This document shows, piece by piece, positions 8,411 through 19,000 of a stretch of 40,940 bases of DNA. A program made the translations under genes and the position numbers. The stretch covers positions 1 through 40,940 of the forward strand of contig RDYZ01000205.1 of the NCBI GenBank assembly GCA_004293855.1. Direction: 5' to 3'. Within the stretch, counting starts at the first letter, position 1; every line of letters starts with the position of its first letter. Below the pieces are notes generated by a model. The model was not told the DNA's origin, made no database searches, and was given only the letters and a program-made list of their open reading frames with translations. This DNA is from Oscillatoriales cyanobacterium (lineage in GTDB: Bacteria > Cyanobacteriota > Cyanobacteriia > Cyanobacteriales > Geitlerinemataceae).

Positions 8411-9484
8411 TTATGAAGAAGCCCCACCCCGGCGGCGGCGTCCGCCACGAGAACTGGACTTGATCGCTCGTGTGGAAACGTCATATTCCAAAATTGCACC
8501 GATCGCAAAGAATACACCGGTGAAGGTGAAAAACACCTCTAATAGGTCGCCACTTTCATAATCTGGGATGTTTTTATCGGCATATTTAAACCACATATCG
8601 GCGATATACAGTGAAAATGCTGCCGCCGCAATCATGCGCCAAGACTGGGAAAAACGACCGCCCCAGAATGCCAACAACAACACCGAAGCAATGATCAACA
8701 GCAACACATCTAAGACAACGTAGGTCAGGTTCAAGGCACTGCCAAATGGCTCAAGACGCCGATCCATCGCTTTTACCCAAGCGGGTACTGGATGCCGCGT
8801 TTCTTCCGCTTCAACTTCTGCTTCTAGTTCTGGTGCTGCCACTGTGCCATCTGCGATCGCCTCGGACCCCACAACCTGTTCGATCGCGGGACTGGCCTCG
8901 ATCGCGTCCGGAGCCTCCATGCCAAATTCAAACGGGTAGGACAACCACGCCGCGATCGCAATGCCCGTCGCCGCAATGCCCACAACGATGCCCCACTGCC
9001 AAACCTCCAGATTTAACCGCCGCGATCGAACCGCCAGGATCATACCCGTCGCCAGACAGAGATAGCTGATGATGTACAACAAATCCCCCGGCGACACCGT
9101 CGGACTCAAGCCCCAGTACAGCTCCCACCAGCTAAAGAAGAGGTTGCCGACAAAATAGGACAGCAAGCCAATTCCAATTCCGAGCCAGACATTTCGTCCA
9201 CTCACAATCTTGTTACTAAACCCGTTGCGTAAGCAAAGGATACCAGCGAGGAGAAAGCCCATTTGCTCCAGGATGACAGTCCCCACCCCATACCAAGCAG
9301 GCCGACCTTCCCCCGGCAGGGTGACGCTAAAGAGGAGAAAAAACAGCAGTGCGATGACACCCCAACCGACCGCAATCAGAATGAGGGTTGGAGTCGCCAA
9401 AAGAGACTGAAAAAAACCGAGCTTGCCTTTGTCTGAAGTGGTACTCATGAACAGTGGAAACGTGAGTGGTGAATGGTAAGCCAA
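8411..9484 (-). CDS. Conserved-looking multi-pass membrane protein of unknown function
   Basis: Long ORF with about eight hydrophobic segments and an acidic cytoplasmic loop; probable start ATG at 9448 (MSTTSDKG). Confidence 0.7.
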   Translation of the reverse strand: MAYHSPLTFPLFMSTTSDKGKLGFFQSLLATPTLILIAVGWGVIALLFFLLFSVTLPGEGRPAWYGVGTVILEQMGFLLAGILCLRNGFSNKIVSGRNVWLGIGIGLLSYFVGNLFFSWWELYWGLSPTVSPGDLLYIISYLCLATGMILAVRSRRLNLEVWQWGIVVGIAATGIAIAAWLSYPFEFGMEAPDAIEASPAIEQVVGSEAIADGTVAAPELEAEVEAEETRHPVPAWVKAMDRRLEPFGSALNLTYVVLDVLLLIIASVLLLAFWGGRFSQSWRMIAAAAFSLYIADMWFKYADKNIPDYESGDLLEVFFTFTGVFFAIGAILEYDVSTRAIKSSSRGGRRRRGGASS

Positions 9485-9727
9485 ACGACGGATTCCGGTA
9501 AAGGTCTCAGGCCGTCGTGATCAGTAGTCGTCGTACTCTGTTGAATCTAAAGCATCAAAGAGCAATCGCAGTTCGGTAACGTTGAGCCGGAATCGTAGAC
9601 GTGTGGGTCGGGGTGTCGTCTGATTGCAACGGGACATCGGGGGAAGTTCATCGGACGTATTCTCATTATTTAATTGAGCCTTAAACTGCTGTACGATCCA
9701 CCGGTTTTATTTATGGTTCGTAACATT

Positions 9728-10393
9728 TCAGACGGTTTCCCACATTTTGCCGAGGGGAGATTGATTGAGCCAGCCGACAAACTGAGAACGCTCACCATCG
9801 GGCATGTCTTTTAACGCTTCGATCGCCCGTCCCACAAAACTCGTATTCCCAAAGTACTCCTTACCAATGCGGTACAGTTCCTGGAGTAGCGTATTGAGGT
9901 GGTGTTCTTGCCAGGGCGGAATCTGACCACTTTCGAGGGGATCTTGCTCGAGTAACTCGGCGACCGCCTCGGGCGCTGTGGCATCGGGAAAATTCCACTG
10001 CTGAAACAGTTTGGTTACATCCTTTTGAAAGGCTCCGGCCTGACGATTGCCTAGCAAATCCTCGATCGCGTAGTACACCTCTTGCAGCAAGATCAAGGAC
10101 GCTTGCGTAAAGAACGGTGACGCCGCGCCGCTGTTGTGATCATCATCAAGCTGCTCAATCCGGATCTTACCCCAAACACTGTAGCGGTCTGGCTCTTCAA
10201 GCAAGACACAGGCTTTGCCTCGGTTATCGGTTAGGTCGCGCCAGAAATTTCTCGCCTCTTCTGCTTGTTTAGCATTAAACACGCTAATTAGGCGAAATGT
10301 TTGATCCTGATAATTCAACACAGGAATGTTCTGGCCGGTTTTCGGGTGCTGAATACCGGATATTTCAACATCCTGCCTTTTTAAGATGAACAT
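9728..10393 (-). CDS. Hypothetical protein, 221 aa
   Basis: ORF 9728-10444; internal ATG at 10393 (MFILKRQDVEISG) is the more plausible start. Confidence 0.65.
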   Translation of the reverse strand: MFILKRQDVEISGIQHPKTGQNIPVLNYQDQTFRLISVFNAKQAEEARNFWRDLTDNRGKACVLLEEPDRYSVWGKIRIEQLDDDHNSGAASPFFTQASLILLQEVYYAIEDLLGNRQAGAFQKDVTKLFQQWNFPDATAPEAVAELLEQDPLESGQIPPWQEHHLNTLLQELYRIGKEYFGNTSFVGRAIEALKDMPDGERSQFVGWLNQSPLGKMWETV

Positions 10394-10439
10394 GACGCTG
10401 TTGATAGACTCCGATCGAGGCAAATCGTGCAGAGGGGGA

Positions 10440-10850
10440 AGCACGCGACAGCCAGACTGTCATGCGAGCGAAAGCGCACGTTAAGACATTTGAGCAGTTT
10501 GAAAGGCCAGAGACCTCAGAGAGGTTGGCTGAATCAAAACCACATCGTCACGTGTGGCGGTGGCTTTCGCCCTGTAGGCGTTTCCCACTGCTCAGTAACG
10601 AAGGTCTCCCTAGTGTACATTGCCGCTTCAGTAGATGGCATGACGATACTCTACCCCCAAGCTCACACTCTGAGAATGGTTATGAGGCTATCATTCTCTC
10701 AAGATCCTGCAAATGCAGGGTGAACCCGAGGGGATAGAGATTTGGCACCCAATCCTTGGGTCTTAGGGGAGCGCTGCCGAGCTGTGGGGGAGTTCTGGCC
10801 CTGCGGAGAACGCCTCAAAACACCCCTGATGTAGCACACTTCGCGACCTG
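10440..10850. ncRNA. Candidate structured non-coding RNA, family and strand unassigned
   Basis: Dense inverted repeats: GACAG-CCAGA-CTGTC, TGAGCAGT(10491-10498)/ACTGCTCA(10587-10594), GAGAATG(10672-10678)/CATTCTC(10692-10698), CCTGCA-AA-TGCAGG(10706-10719), ACCCAA-TCC-TTGGGT(10747-10761), GTTCT(10792-10796)/AGAAC(10807-10811). Confidence 0.5.
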
Positions 10851-11004
10851 ATTTTCTGGGTTTAGATCAAAACTTCGTGTTGGGATGCGATCGTCAGGCG
10901 ATCGATACGTCCGAGAGGAGCCTGCTGTGAGTGTCCAGCGTGAGGGCCGCCAACTCTCGCACCAACCTCCCAACGACATTCCCGACAACTCGATTAAATT
11001 TTCT

Positions 11005-11023
11005 CGTTTAAGAGTTAGTTAAG
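11005..11023 (-). promoter_or_regulatory. Possible Pho box (two repeats)
   Basis: Minus strand reads CTTAACTA-ACT-CTTAAACG: two 8-mers 11 bp apart, resembling the cyanobacterial Pho-box repeat; about 200 bp upstream of phoU. Confidence 0.3.
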
Positions 11024-11220
11024 TGTGATGTGTGTTGCAGATGAAACTTCATAATTGATGCATAGAATTGACACATAATTTGCGTGTTTATGATTATCAG
11101 TTTGTTTCCATATCTCTATGGTTACTTAGGACACTCCACTGTGTAGGAACGCGATAACACCGGCCAGCCCACATCCATCAAGTCGCAGGTTGTTTCCTTA
11201 GCCTGTGCCCAGAATCTTCA

Positions 11221-11907
11221 GTGCAAAGTCAGTTTTCTCCAGCGACCGTCGTGCCACTCCATGCGGGGCGGACTCAGCTTCAACGCAAACTCGAAAAGCT
11301 CCGCCAAGATGTGCTGCGGATGGGGGCTTTAGTTGAAAATTCAGTCCGTCTTAGCCATCTTGCCTTGTTTGAATGCAATCTTGAGGCAGCCAACTCGATC
11401 GCTCCCCTTGATAAGAAAATCGATAAGTTTTATCGCCAAATCGAATCCGATTGTGTGATGCTCTTGACCCTCGAATCGCCCGTAGCCCAGGATGGCCGAC
11501 AGTTGGGAGCGTTAATGCAGTTGATTCGCGATTTGGAGCGGATTGGTGATTATGCGAAGGATCTGGGTTCGATCGCCATGAAGCTATTTCCCTATCCGAA
11601 ACACGCCTGCATGTCCGATATTGAGCGGATGTCGCGGGAATCCCAGGCCATGCTCGCGATGGGCTTGGCGGCTCTGATTGAGTTTGATGGGAAGGCGGGC
11701 AGCAAGATGAAACAGCGCGATACGATCGTCGATGATGCCTACAAAAGCTTGTATCGGCGGTTGGCTTACCAACGTGACTACAGCGGCATTCTCGAGCCGA
11801 TCGTGCTCATGACCCTCATTATTCGTCATTTGGAACGCATGGCAGACCATGCCACGAATATTGGGCAGCGTGTCACCTATATGGTGACGGGCGAGCGGCG
11901 CATCTAG
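11221..11907 (+). CDS. phoU: Phosphate signalling complex protein PhoU
   Basis: GTG start; 'LRQDVLRMGALVENSVRLS...IDKFYRQIESDCVMLLTLESPVAQDGRQLGALMQLIRDLERIGDYAKDLG...HLERMADHATNIGQRVTYMVTGE' is typical of PhoU. Confidence 0.95.
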   Translation: MQSQFSPATVVPLHAGRTQLQRKLEKLRQDVLRMGALVENSVRLSHLALFECNLEAANSIAPLDKKIDKFYRQIESDCVMLLTLESPVAQDGRQLGALMQLIRDLERIGDYAKDLGSIAMKLFPYPKHACMSDIERMSRESQAMLAMGLAALIEFDGKAGSKMKQRDTIVDDAYKSLYRRLAYQRDYSGILEPIVLMTLIIRHLERMADHATNIGQRVTYMVTGERRI

Positions 11908-12109
11908 CCAAGACCTCCACCCAGGGTTTCATTGAATGGGAGTTGTCACAAAAAGATTAACGATTTCAACGAAATGGTAACGAACGATGGCGTCTGCCTA
12001 GTTGCGATCGAATCTTCGCGGGACAATAGAGATACGACATTTGGGAGCGTGATCAACCCTCATCTCACAATCCCAGGTGAGATCTCTCGAAATACTAGGG
12101 GAACCAACC

Positions 12110-12721
12110 ATGAAAGCTGGCGATATTATGACCCGCGATGTGGTCACCGTAAAAGGCGTTACGTTTGTCTCCGAGGCGGTTCAGTTGATGCGGAGCCACG
12201 GGTTACGAGCCTTGATCGTCGCACCTCGTGATGAACGTGACGCCTATGGGATTGTGACGGAAGTAGACATTGCCTATAAGGTGGCGGCCTATGGTAAAGA
12301 TCCGAAAACCATGCGGGTTTTTGAGATTATGACCAAACCCTGTATTACGGTGTCGCCGGATCTCGGGGTGGAGTATGTGGCGCGATTGTTTGCGAATACG
12401 GGAATCCGTCGGGCTCCCGTGGTGGATACGGAACTGCGCGGTATTGTCTCCGTGACCGATATTCTGATGCAGAGTAATTTTGATGTGGCGCCGGTCAGTC
12501 TGAAGCTTGAAGAACGGATTCAAACGGCGATCGCTGAAGCTCGGCAGATCACCCAGGAAGAGGGAGCCCGATCGAAAGCAAGCGCAGCGGCATGGGATAC
12601 CGTTGAAGAGTTACAGGCCGAAGCAGCTCATCAGAGTGCCAAAACTCTGCCTAAAACGGCCTTTGAACTGTACTGTCAAGATAATCCGGAGGCCCCGGAA
12701 GCTCGCATGTACGATGATTGA
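12110..12721 (+). CDS. CBS domain-pair protein
   Basis: 'MKAGDIMTRDVVTVKGVTFVSEAVQLMRSHGLRALIV...VFEIMTKPCITVSPDLGVEYVARLFANTGIRRAPVVD..LRGIVSVTDIL': two CBS motifs. Confidence 0.9.
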   Translation: MKAGDIMTRDVVTVKGVTFVSEAVQLMRSHGLRALIVAPRDERDAYGIVTEVDIAYKVAAYGKDPKTMRVFEIMTKPCITVSPDLGVEYVARLFANTGIRRAPVVDTELRGIVSVTDILMQSNFDVAPVSLKLEERIQTAIAEARQITQEEGARSKASAAAWDTVEELQAEAAHQSAKTLPKTAFELYCQDNPEAPEARMYDD

Positions 12722-13072
12722 ACGTTTGACAGGCTGGCGATCTCCGAAATACTCGGGTCGTCAATCTTGCATTCAGTCCTCATCACGATCCTCGGTCACG
12801 ATTGTGTGAATCCCTGAGGTGCGTCATCCGATGGTCAAGTCCGATGGCAAGATGGGGTTAGAGATGGGTCACTGGAGCCATCCTCTGGCCCTGATCGGGC
12901 TAGCCGCTCGATCCCGATCGGCCCAACTGTATCCGGGCGGAGTCTGCGTCCTCAGACTCCCAGGGTGATGGGCGATCGTGTCTTCCGGTTTGAGCGTCAG
13001 GCGTTGATCGTAACGGCGGTGGAACGACATGGCGGACTGAGGATTGATTGCGGCGTTGTTTTGCCTTACTGA

Positions 13073-13942
13073 GTGTTTCGCGATATGCGTGTCGAGCCCT
13101 TTAACGTTCTGTCTTCGGATGATATTGACGATCGCCGTCGTCAGCTTCGGCGCCAGCGCAGTCTGCATCGCTGGCGCAATGGGGCGAGATTTGTGGTGTT
13201 GGCCGCGTTGACCGTTGGGGCGATCGCCTTGATTCGTCAACCGGGCTGGACACTCAAGGATGCGAGTGCCATCAAGGTAAGTGGTAATCACTGGTTGCCA
13301 GACGATACGATCCGCACCCTCCTGGATCTGAACTATCCCCAATCCTTACTCCGTCTCGATCCGAATGAACTGGCCCAACACCTCAGCGAATCTGAAACCA
13401 TTGCAGAGGCACGGGTTTACCGTGAATTGATCCCCCCTGCCCTCAAGGTCTGGGTGCAGGAACGTCAGCCCGTGGCGATCGCGTATCCAGCGAATACACC
13501 CGTCGTTTCAGGGTCAATGGCGATCGCTGGACGGGGAAGACTCGACGATCGGCTGGGTTTGATCGACGCGAGCGGCCAATGGATGACCTACAAAGATTAT
13601 GTGAATCGTCCCAAAATGCCACCCCTGCCCACCCTGGCAACCCTCGGCAATTACGACGACTACAAAAATCATTGGGCTGAGGTCTATGCCGAACTGTCCC
13701 ACAGTAGCGTCCAGATTGCACAGATTGATTGGCGTGACCCCCGTAACATTATCCTGAGTACTGAAATCGGGTCGGTCCATCTGGGTCCGATCGGGTCACG
13801 TTTGCCCGAGCAGATTGTTGCCCTCGATCGCCTGCGAAACCTGCCACAACAGGTGGGAGCCGATCGCATTCTCTATGTGGATCTCAGTGATCCCAGGTCG
13901 CCCTATGTGCAAGCACCATCGCCTTCCCAGCCACAACCCTAA
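13073..13942 (+). CDS. ftsQ: Cell division protein FtsQ (POTRA domain)
   Basis: N-terminal TM, POTRA-like 'KDASAIKVSGNHWLPDDTIRTLLDLNYPQSLLRLDPNELAQHLSESETIAEARVYRELIPPALKVWVQERQPVA'; directly upstream of ftsZ. GTG start. Confidence 0.88.
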   Translation: MFRDMRVEPFNVLSSDDIDDRRRQLRRQRSLHRWRNGARFVVLAALTVGAIALIRQPGWTLKDASAIKVSGNHWLPDDTIRTLLDLNYPQSLLRLDPNELAQHLSESETIAEARVYRELIPPALKVWVQERQPVAIAYPANTPVVSGSMAIAGRGRLDDRLGLIDASGQWMTYKDYVNRPKMPPLPTLATLGNYDDYKNHWAEVYAELSHSSVQIAQIDWRDPRNIILSTEIGSVHLGPIGSRLPEQIVALDRLRNLPQQVGADRILYVDLSDPRSPYVQAPSPSQPQP

Positions 13943-14152
13943 AATCCCCATTCTGTAACCGTAGATGCCCTTGCTATGATGAGTTGGCCTGAAAAATAAA
14001 TTGTCAGGCGGCTTTCAGCGTCCGTCATGGATGCAATGGCCAGTGCACGCGAGGCGATCGTCCTTGCAACGGGTGAAAGTTGACTTTTTAGGATCGAACG
14101 TAGACACTTCTGTTAAACAAAACTGCTACGATAAGCTCTCTTTTTGACTCCC

Positions 14153-15421
14153 ATGACCCAGGATCGCTCGAACCAGCTTGCGACACCAGCGTTTGCATCT
14201 GAGGGAGCCGCTCCGTTCCCCGTTGCGATCGATGCCGCCAATCCGTTCGGCACTCCCGGAACCACTAACGAACACCCACGAGATAACCGAGATAACACTA
14301 TGCCTGGGGAAGACACCAAAATCGGAGATATCATCCCGAGCAGCGTCGCACGGATCAAGGTCATCGGCGTTGGCGGTGGCGGCGGCAATGCCGTGAATCG
14401 CATGATTGCCTCCGATATGGCAGGGATTGAGTTTTGGTCAGTCAATACAGACTCGCAATCATTGGGGAACTCGGCGGCCAAGAATTATATGCAGATCGGC
14501 CAAAAGCTGACGCGAGGGCTAGGGGCCGGAGGTAACCCGGCGATCGGGCAAAAGGCGGCGGAAGAATGTCGTGAAGAGTTGATGGCAGCCCTAGAAGGGG
14601 CTGACCTGGTGTTTATTACCGCAGGCATGGGAGGCGGAACCGGTACGGGAGCCGCGCCATTGGTGGCTCAGTTGGCGAAGGAAGTGGGCGCTTTAACGGT
14701 GGGGATCGTGACGCGCCCGTTTGTCTTTGAAGGTCGTCGTCGTTCCGAGCAGGCCAAGTTGGGCATCGAAGCTCTGCAAAGCAGTGTGGATACCCTGATT
14801 GTGATTCCCAACGATAAGCTGCTGTCGGTGATTCCCGAGCAAACCCCTGTTCAGGAAGCCTTCCGTTATGCGGATGAAATTCTGCGCCAAGGGGTTCAGG
14901 GCATTTCAGACATTATTACAATTCCCGGCCTGGTGAATGTGGACTTTGCGGACGTGCGGGCGGTGATGGCGGATGCAGGGTCGGCGATGATGGGGATTGG
15001 TCACGGCTCAGGCAAGTCGCGGGCGCGGGAAGCGGCAACGGCGGCGATCGCCTCGCCTTTGCTGGAATCTTCGATCGATGGTGCCAAAGGTGTGGTGTTT
15101 AACATTACCGGTGGTACGGATCTGACGCTTCATGAGGTGACAGCCGCCGCTGAAACCATCTATGAAGTGGTTGATCCCGACGCAAATATCATTTTTGGAG
15201 CGGTTCTCGATGAGCGCCTGCAAGGTGAAATCAAGATGACCGTGATTGCGACAGGTTTTACGCCAAATGCGACCCCCATTCAGCGGGCGATTCCGACCAG
15301 TGCCGATATTTTCGGTCATTCAGAGTCCTCTAACGCGCCGTCAGAATCGGGGATCTCTCGTTTTGGCATGGGGCTTGATATTCCAGAATTTCTTCAGCGT
15401 CGCCGCTCTAGCGATTCCTAG
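14153..15421 (+). CDS. ftsZ: Cell division protein FtsZ
   Basis: Tubulin/FtsZ signature '[23 protein letters not shown]', '[17 protein letters not shown]', '[22 protein letters not shown]'. Confidence 0.98.
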   Translation: MTQDRSNQLATPAFASEGAAPFPVAIDAANPFGTPGTTNEHPRDNRDNTMPGEDTKIGDIIPSSVARIKVIGVGGGGGNAVNRMIASDMAGIEFWSVNTDSQSLGNSAAKNYMQIGQKLTRGLGAGGNPAIGQKAAEECREELMAALEGADLVFITAGMGGGTGTGAAPLVAQLAKEVGALTVGIVTRPFVFEGRRRSEQAKLGIEALQSSVDTLIVIPNDKLLSVIPEQTPVQEAFRYADEILRQGVQGISDIITIPGLVNVDFADVRAVMADAGSAMMGIGHGSGKSRAREAATAAIASPLLESSIDGAKGVVFNITGGTDLTLHEVTAAAETIYEVVDPDANIIFGAVLDERLQGEIKMTVIATGFTPNATPIQRAIPTSADIFGHSESSNAPSESGISRFGMGLDIPEFLQRRRSSDS

Positions 15422-15509
15422 GTCTGGTTCAAAGTGTGTCAACAGTTGCGGATGGCTTGCGATCGAAACCCACTCATCCGGTCAACGATCGCACTCTATT
15501 GCCAATGGG

Positions 15510-15543
15510 TGATTGCAAGCTGAGTGCTTGCAATCATTTTTTA
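15510..15543 (+). terminator. Rho-independent terminator downstream of ftsZ
   Basis: GATTGCAAGC-TGAGT-GCTTGCAATC followed by ATTTTTT. Confidence 0.85.
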
Positions 15544-16011
15544 TGCGTGTGATTGGGGTGGCCGCTCAGTTTGTCTGAGAGTGCTGACAATGGGGGACGC
15601 ATCACTCCAATGTTCTTGACTTGAACAGAATTGATCCGGACAGTAGATTAACCTAGGGAAAATTCTCCAGCTCATATTTGTCGTGATACGTGTGACCTTC
15701 ATGCGTATTGAGGAAAGGGAATCCTGGATAAATAGAGGATGATTCCCGAGTACACAGTACAGACCCTCGTTATGCTGGGCGGATAGGGCAACACGACCTT
15801 GAAGCACAGTCTACAAGCTCTACAGGGTCTGGGCGTCAGGGACGGTTAGGACAATCCCAGGGAACAGTTCGACGCGGTGTTGCCCTGGTTTCATCCTTAG
15901 CTACACGTTAGCCACAAGGGTCAAACGTACCTGGAATTCGATGCTTCTGGGTTTGATCGGTGTCTGATGTTACCGATGCATCGTGAGCTATTTTCTTAAG
16001 TTACTGAGCCC

Positions 16012-19000
16012 ATGGCTACTTCTGTTCCGCGATCGCTGCTGCCCAAAACACCACTCCCCAAAGAGTTAAGTGTGCTTGAGGTGTGGGGATTTGGACTGAG
16101 CGGTTTGCTGCTATGGCTGGGTCCGGCGCCTGCGATGAATGCCGATCTAGGCTCTCAGTCTGTGTTTGTTTGGGGTTTGGCGACGATCGGCGGCATCTTA
16201 CTGAATTTGCAGGTGCAACATCTCGGGGTTCGCTGGCCGGAGCGATCGGGCGGCACGCCCAACTACACCACGGAACTGCTCAAGGATCGCCCCCTGTTTG
16301 CCATCTACGGCGCGATCGGCTACTTTCTCGGCTGGGTTTCGGTTCCCGCCATGAATGGCATCATTTTGACGGACTTGGTGGAAGCAAATCTCAATGCCAT
16401 TGGTTTGAGTGTGCCGGAAGTCTTGCTCCACATTGTGTTTACCAGCGTGCCGTTCATTGTTGCCCTGAGTGGCACGCGAGCCCTCGGTTTGCTGCACCTG
16501 TGCTTTATTGTGCCTGCGGTGGGTTTTTTGCTGCTGTTTTGTGTGCAGGGGTTGGGCTGGCTGGCGATCGCCCCGAGTAGTCCGAGCTTTCTCCCCGATC
16601 AATGGTCGAGCTTTTCACTCACCGGCTGGATGAAATGGTACTTTCTAGCGGTGTACGCGGCCTATGGCTGTGAAACCGCCTCCTCCTTCATTGCCGACAA
16701 TCGCAATCATCGCGCCTCTCTACGTAGCCTGTCCGTGGCCGCGATACTCTTGCCGATCGTCTACTTTGGCGGTTCCTGGCTCCTGATGCGTCTTGCCACC
16801 GATCCCAGCTTACAGGACAACGCCTACCTCAATCTGGTGGCCGTCTCTCGCCCCTTTTGGGGCAATGCTGCCACTCTGATTGTGACGTTTCTGATTGCGT
16901 CTGGATGTCTGCTCAGTTCAGCCACTGCCGTTGCAAACTCACCTCGCATTCTGTACCAGCTTGCGATTGATCGTTACTTCGCCCCCGTCTTTTCGATCGT
17001 CTCGCGGCGTGGCTCCTTCGGCCCTGGATTGATCTTTACACTCATCCTCAGTTTGGCCTGTCTCGTGTGGGGCAATGTCGAGCGAGTGGTAATGATTACC
17101 GGCACGGGTTACCTGTCCGGCATGATTGCCATTCACCTTGGGATCTGGCTGCAACGGGGCAAACGTGGTGTCTATCAACCCTATGGAGCCTTAGCCTTTG
17201 GTTTGTTGGAGCTGATCGTGTTGGTCGTCGGAGGGCTGGCCTGGAGCTGGCAAGATTTGCTCTTGGGGCTACTGATGCCCTTGGGGGTCTACGGCCTCAA
17301 TCAAATCATTGCCCGAATACCGTTGCCGCTCTTCTCGATGGCCTGGTGGTTTAGACGTTACCGTCAGGTGAGAACCGAGAGCTTTGGGCGCTTCGTGACC
17401 GTTCAAATTTTGGTGCTGATCTTTCTGGTTTGCGGTGGTACATTCACCGGCTGGCAACTGCATACCTTAGTCGCACTGCCCACCGAGGTCGCCAACAGTC
17501 CCGAAGTAACAACCAACCTCTTGGTGATTTTATTGCTGGTGATGGGGTTTGTGGGAGTGGCGATCGCCTGTTGGACAAGCCTCCCCCAGGTGGCGGCCAT
17601 TGCCGATGCCCGTGAACAATTTGAGCGGTTGTTTGCGATCGACAAAGACGGCATTGTCGTGATTGATAGCCACAGTGAAATTCGTCAGGCCAATCCAGCA
17701 GCCCAGACCTTCCTGGCCCACACCGGGCAAACGGTTGTCGGACAAACCCTGCACCAGTGTTTACCCGAACTTCCCCCCCAGGTCCAACAGTGGCATCATC
17801 GCACCGAAATTAAGCTCCGTTCTGCTCCCTCGGTGCGTGATCCCTCGCCCGATCGCACCCGAGTTCTGGAAATGACCATTTCGCGACTCAGTTTGGATGA
17901 AGACTCGGACTATTTGGTGATTTTGCGTGACATCACCGAACAAAAGCGAGCCGAGAATGCACTGCTCGATCAAGCTCAAGCCCTCGAAATTCGCGTGCGG
18001 GAACGTACGGCGGAACTGGAGCAGGCTAAGGAAAAAGCCGATGCCGCCAACCAAGCAAAAAGTACGTTCATTGCCAGCATGAGTCATGAGCTCCGAACCC
18101 CGCTGAATGCCATTCTGGGTTTTGCTCAGATCATGACCCGATCGCAAACCCTACCCACCGAACACCAAACAAACGTCGGCATCATCGCCCGCAGTGGAGA
18201 ACACCTCTTGATGCTGATCAACAACATTCTCGACCTCTCGAAAATCGAAGCGGGCAAAACCAGCCTCAACTTACAAAGCTTTGATCTCCACCAATTGCTG
18301 CATGATGTCCACGATCTTCTGCACTTCAAAGCTGACGATCGTCACCTCCAGATGCTTTTAGAATACGACGCCAACGATTTGCCGCGTTATATCTGTAGCG
18401 ATCCGGTTAAACTGCGCCAGGTTCTGATCAATCTGATTGGTAACAGTCTTAAATTCACCGAATACGGTGGGATTGCGGTGCGCGTGGCCCGATCGTCCCA
18501 GTCCGCCAATACCCTCGAATTTGAAGTCGAAGATTCTGGCGCAGGCATCGCCCCCGAAGAACTCGACACCTTATTCGATGCCTTTACCCAAACCGCCACG
18601 GGCCGACAGGCGCAGGAAGGAACCGGCCTGGGTTTGCCCATCAGCCGCCGCTTCGTGCAACTCATGGGTGGTGATATCACCGTCCAGTCACAACTCAATC
18701 AAGGCAGCATTTTTCGCTTTTCCATCCAAGTCACAGAGGCCAGTGCCGAGGAGGTGGTCAACCTCAAACCCCAACGACGCATCCTAGCCCTAGAACCAGG
18801 CCAGCCCCAGTATCGGCTGTTGATCGTGGATGACAAGCCCTTGAATCGTCAGCTTTTAATGAAGCTACTGGCTCCCCTGGGCTTTGCGCTGAAAGAAGCC
18901 AGTAACGGCCAGGAGGCGATCGAACTGTGGCAAAGCTGGCATCCTCACTTAACGTGGATGGATATGCGAATGCCCGTGCTTGATGGCTATCAAGCAACCC

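Noticed and set aside
10427-10737. ORFs of 98 and 91 aa in the structured intergenic region
   Set aside because: Both overlap in different frames, have no recognisable domain and coincide with dense hairpins; more likely non-coding.
12869-13342. 157-aa minus-strand ORF
   Set aside because: Antisense to the 5' part of ftsQ with no domain-like composition; typical shadow ORF.
15717-15747. GGGAATC...GATTCCC inverted repeat upstream of the APC-kinase
   Set aside because: Only 7 bp arms and ~265 bp from the start codon; could be chance, not reported as an operator.
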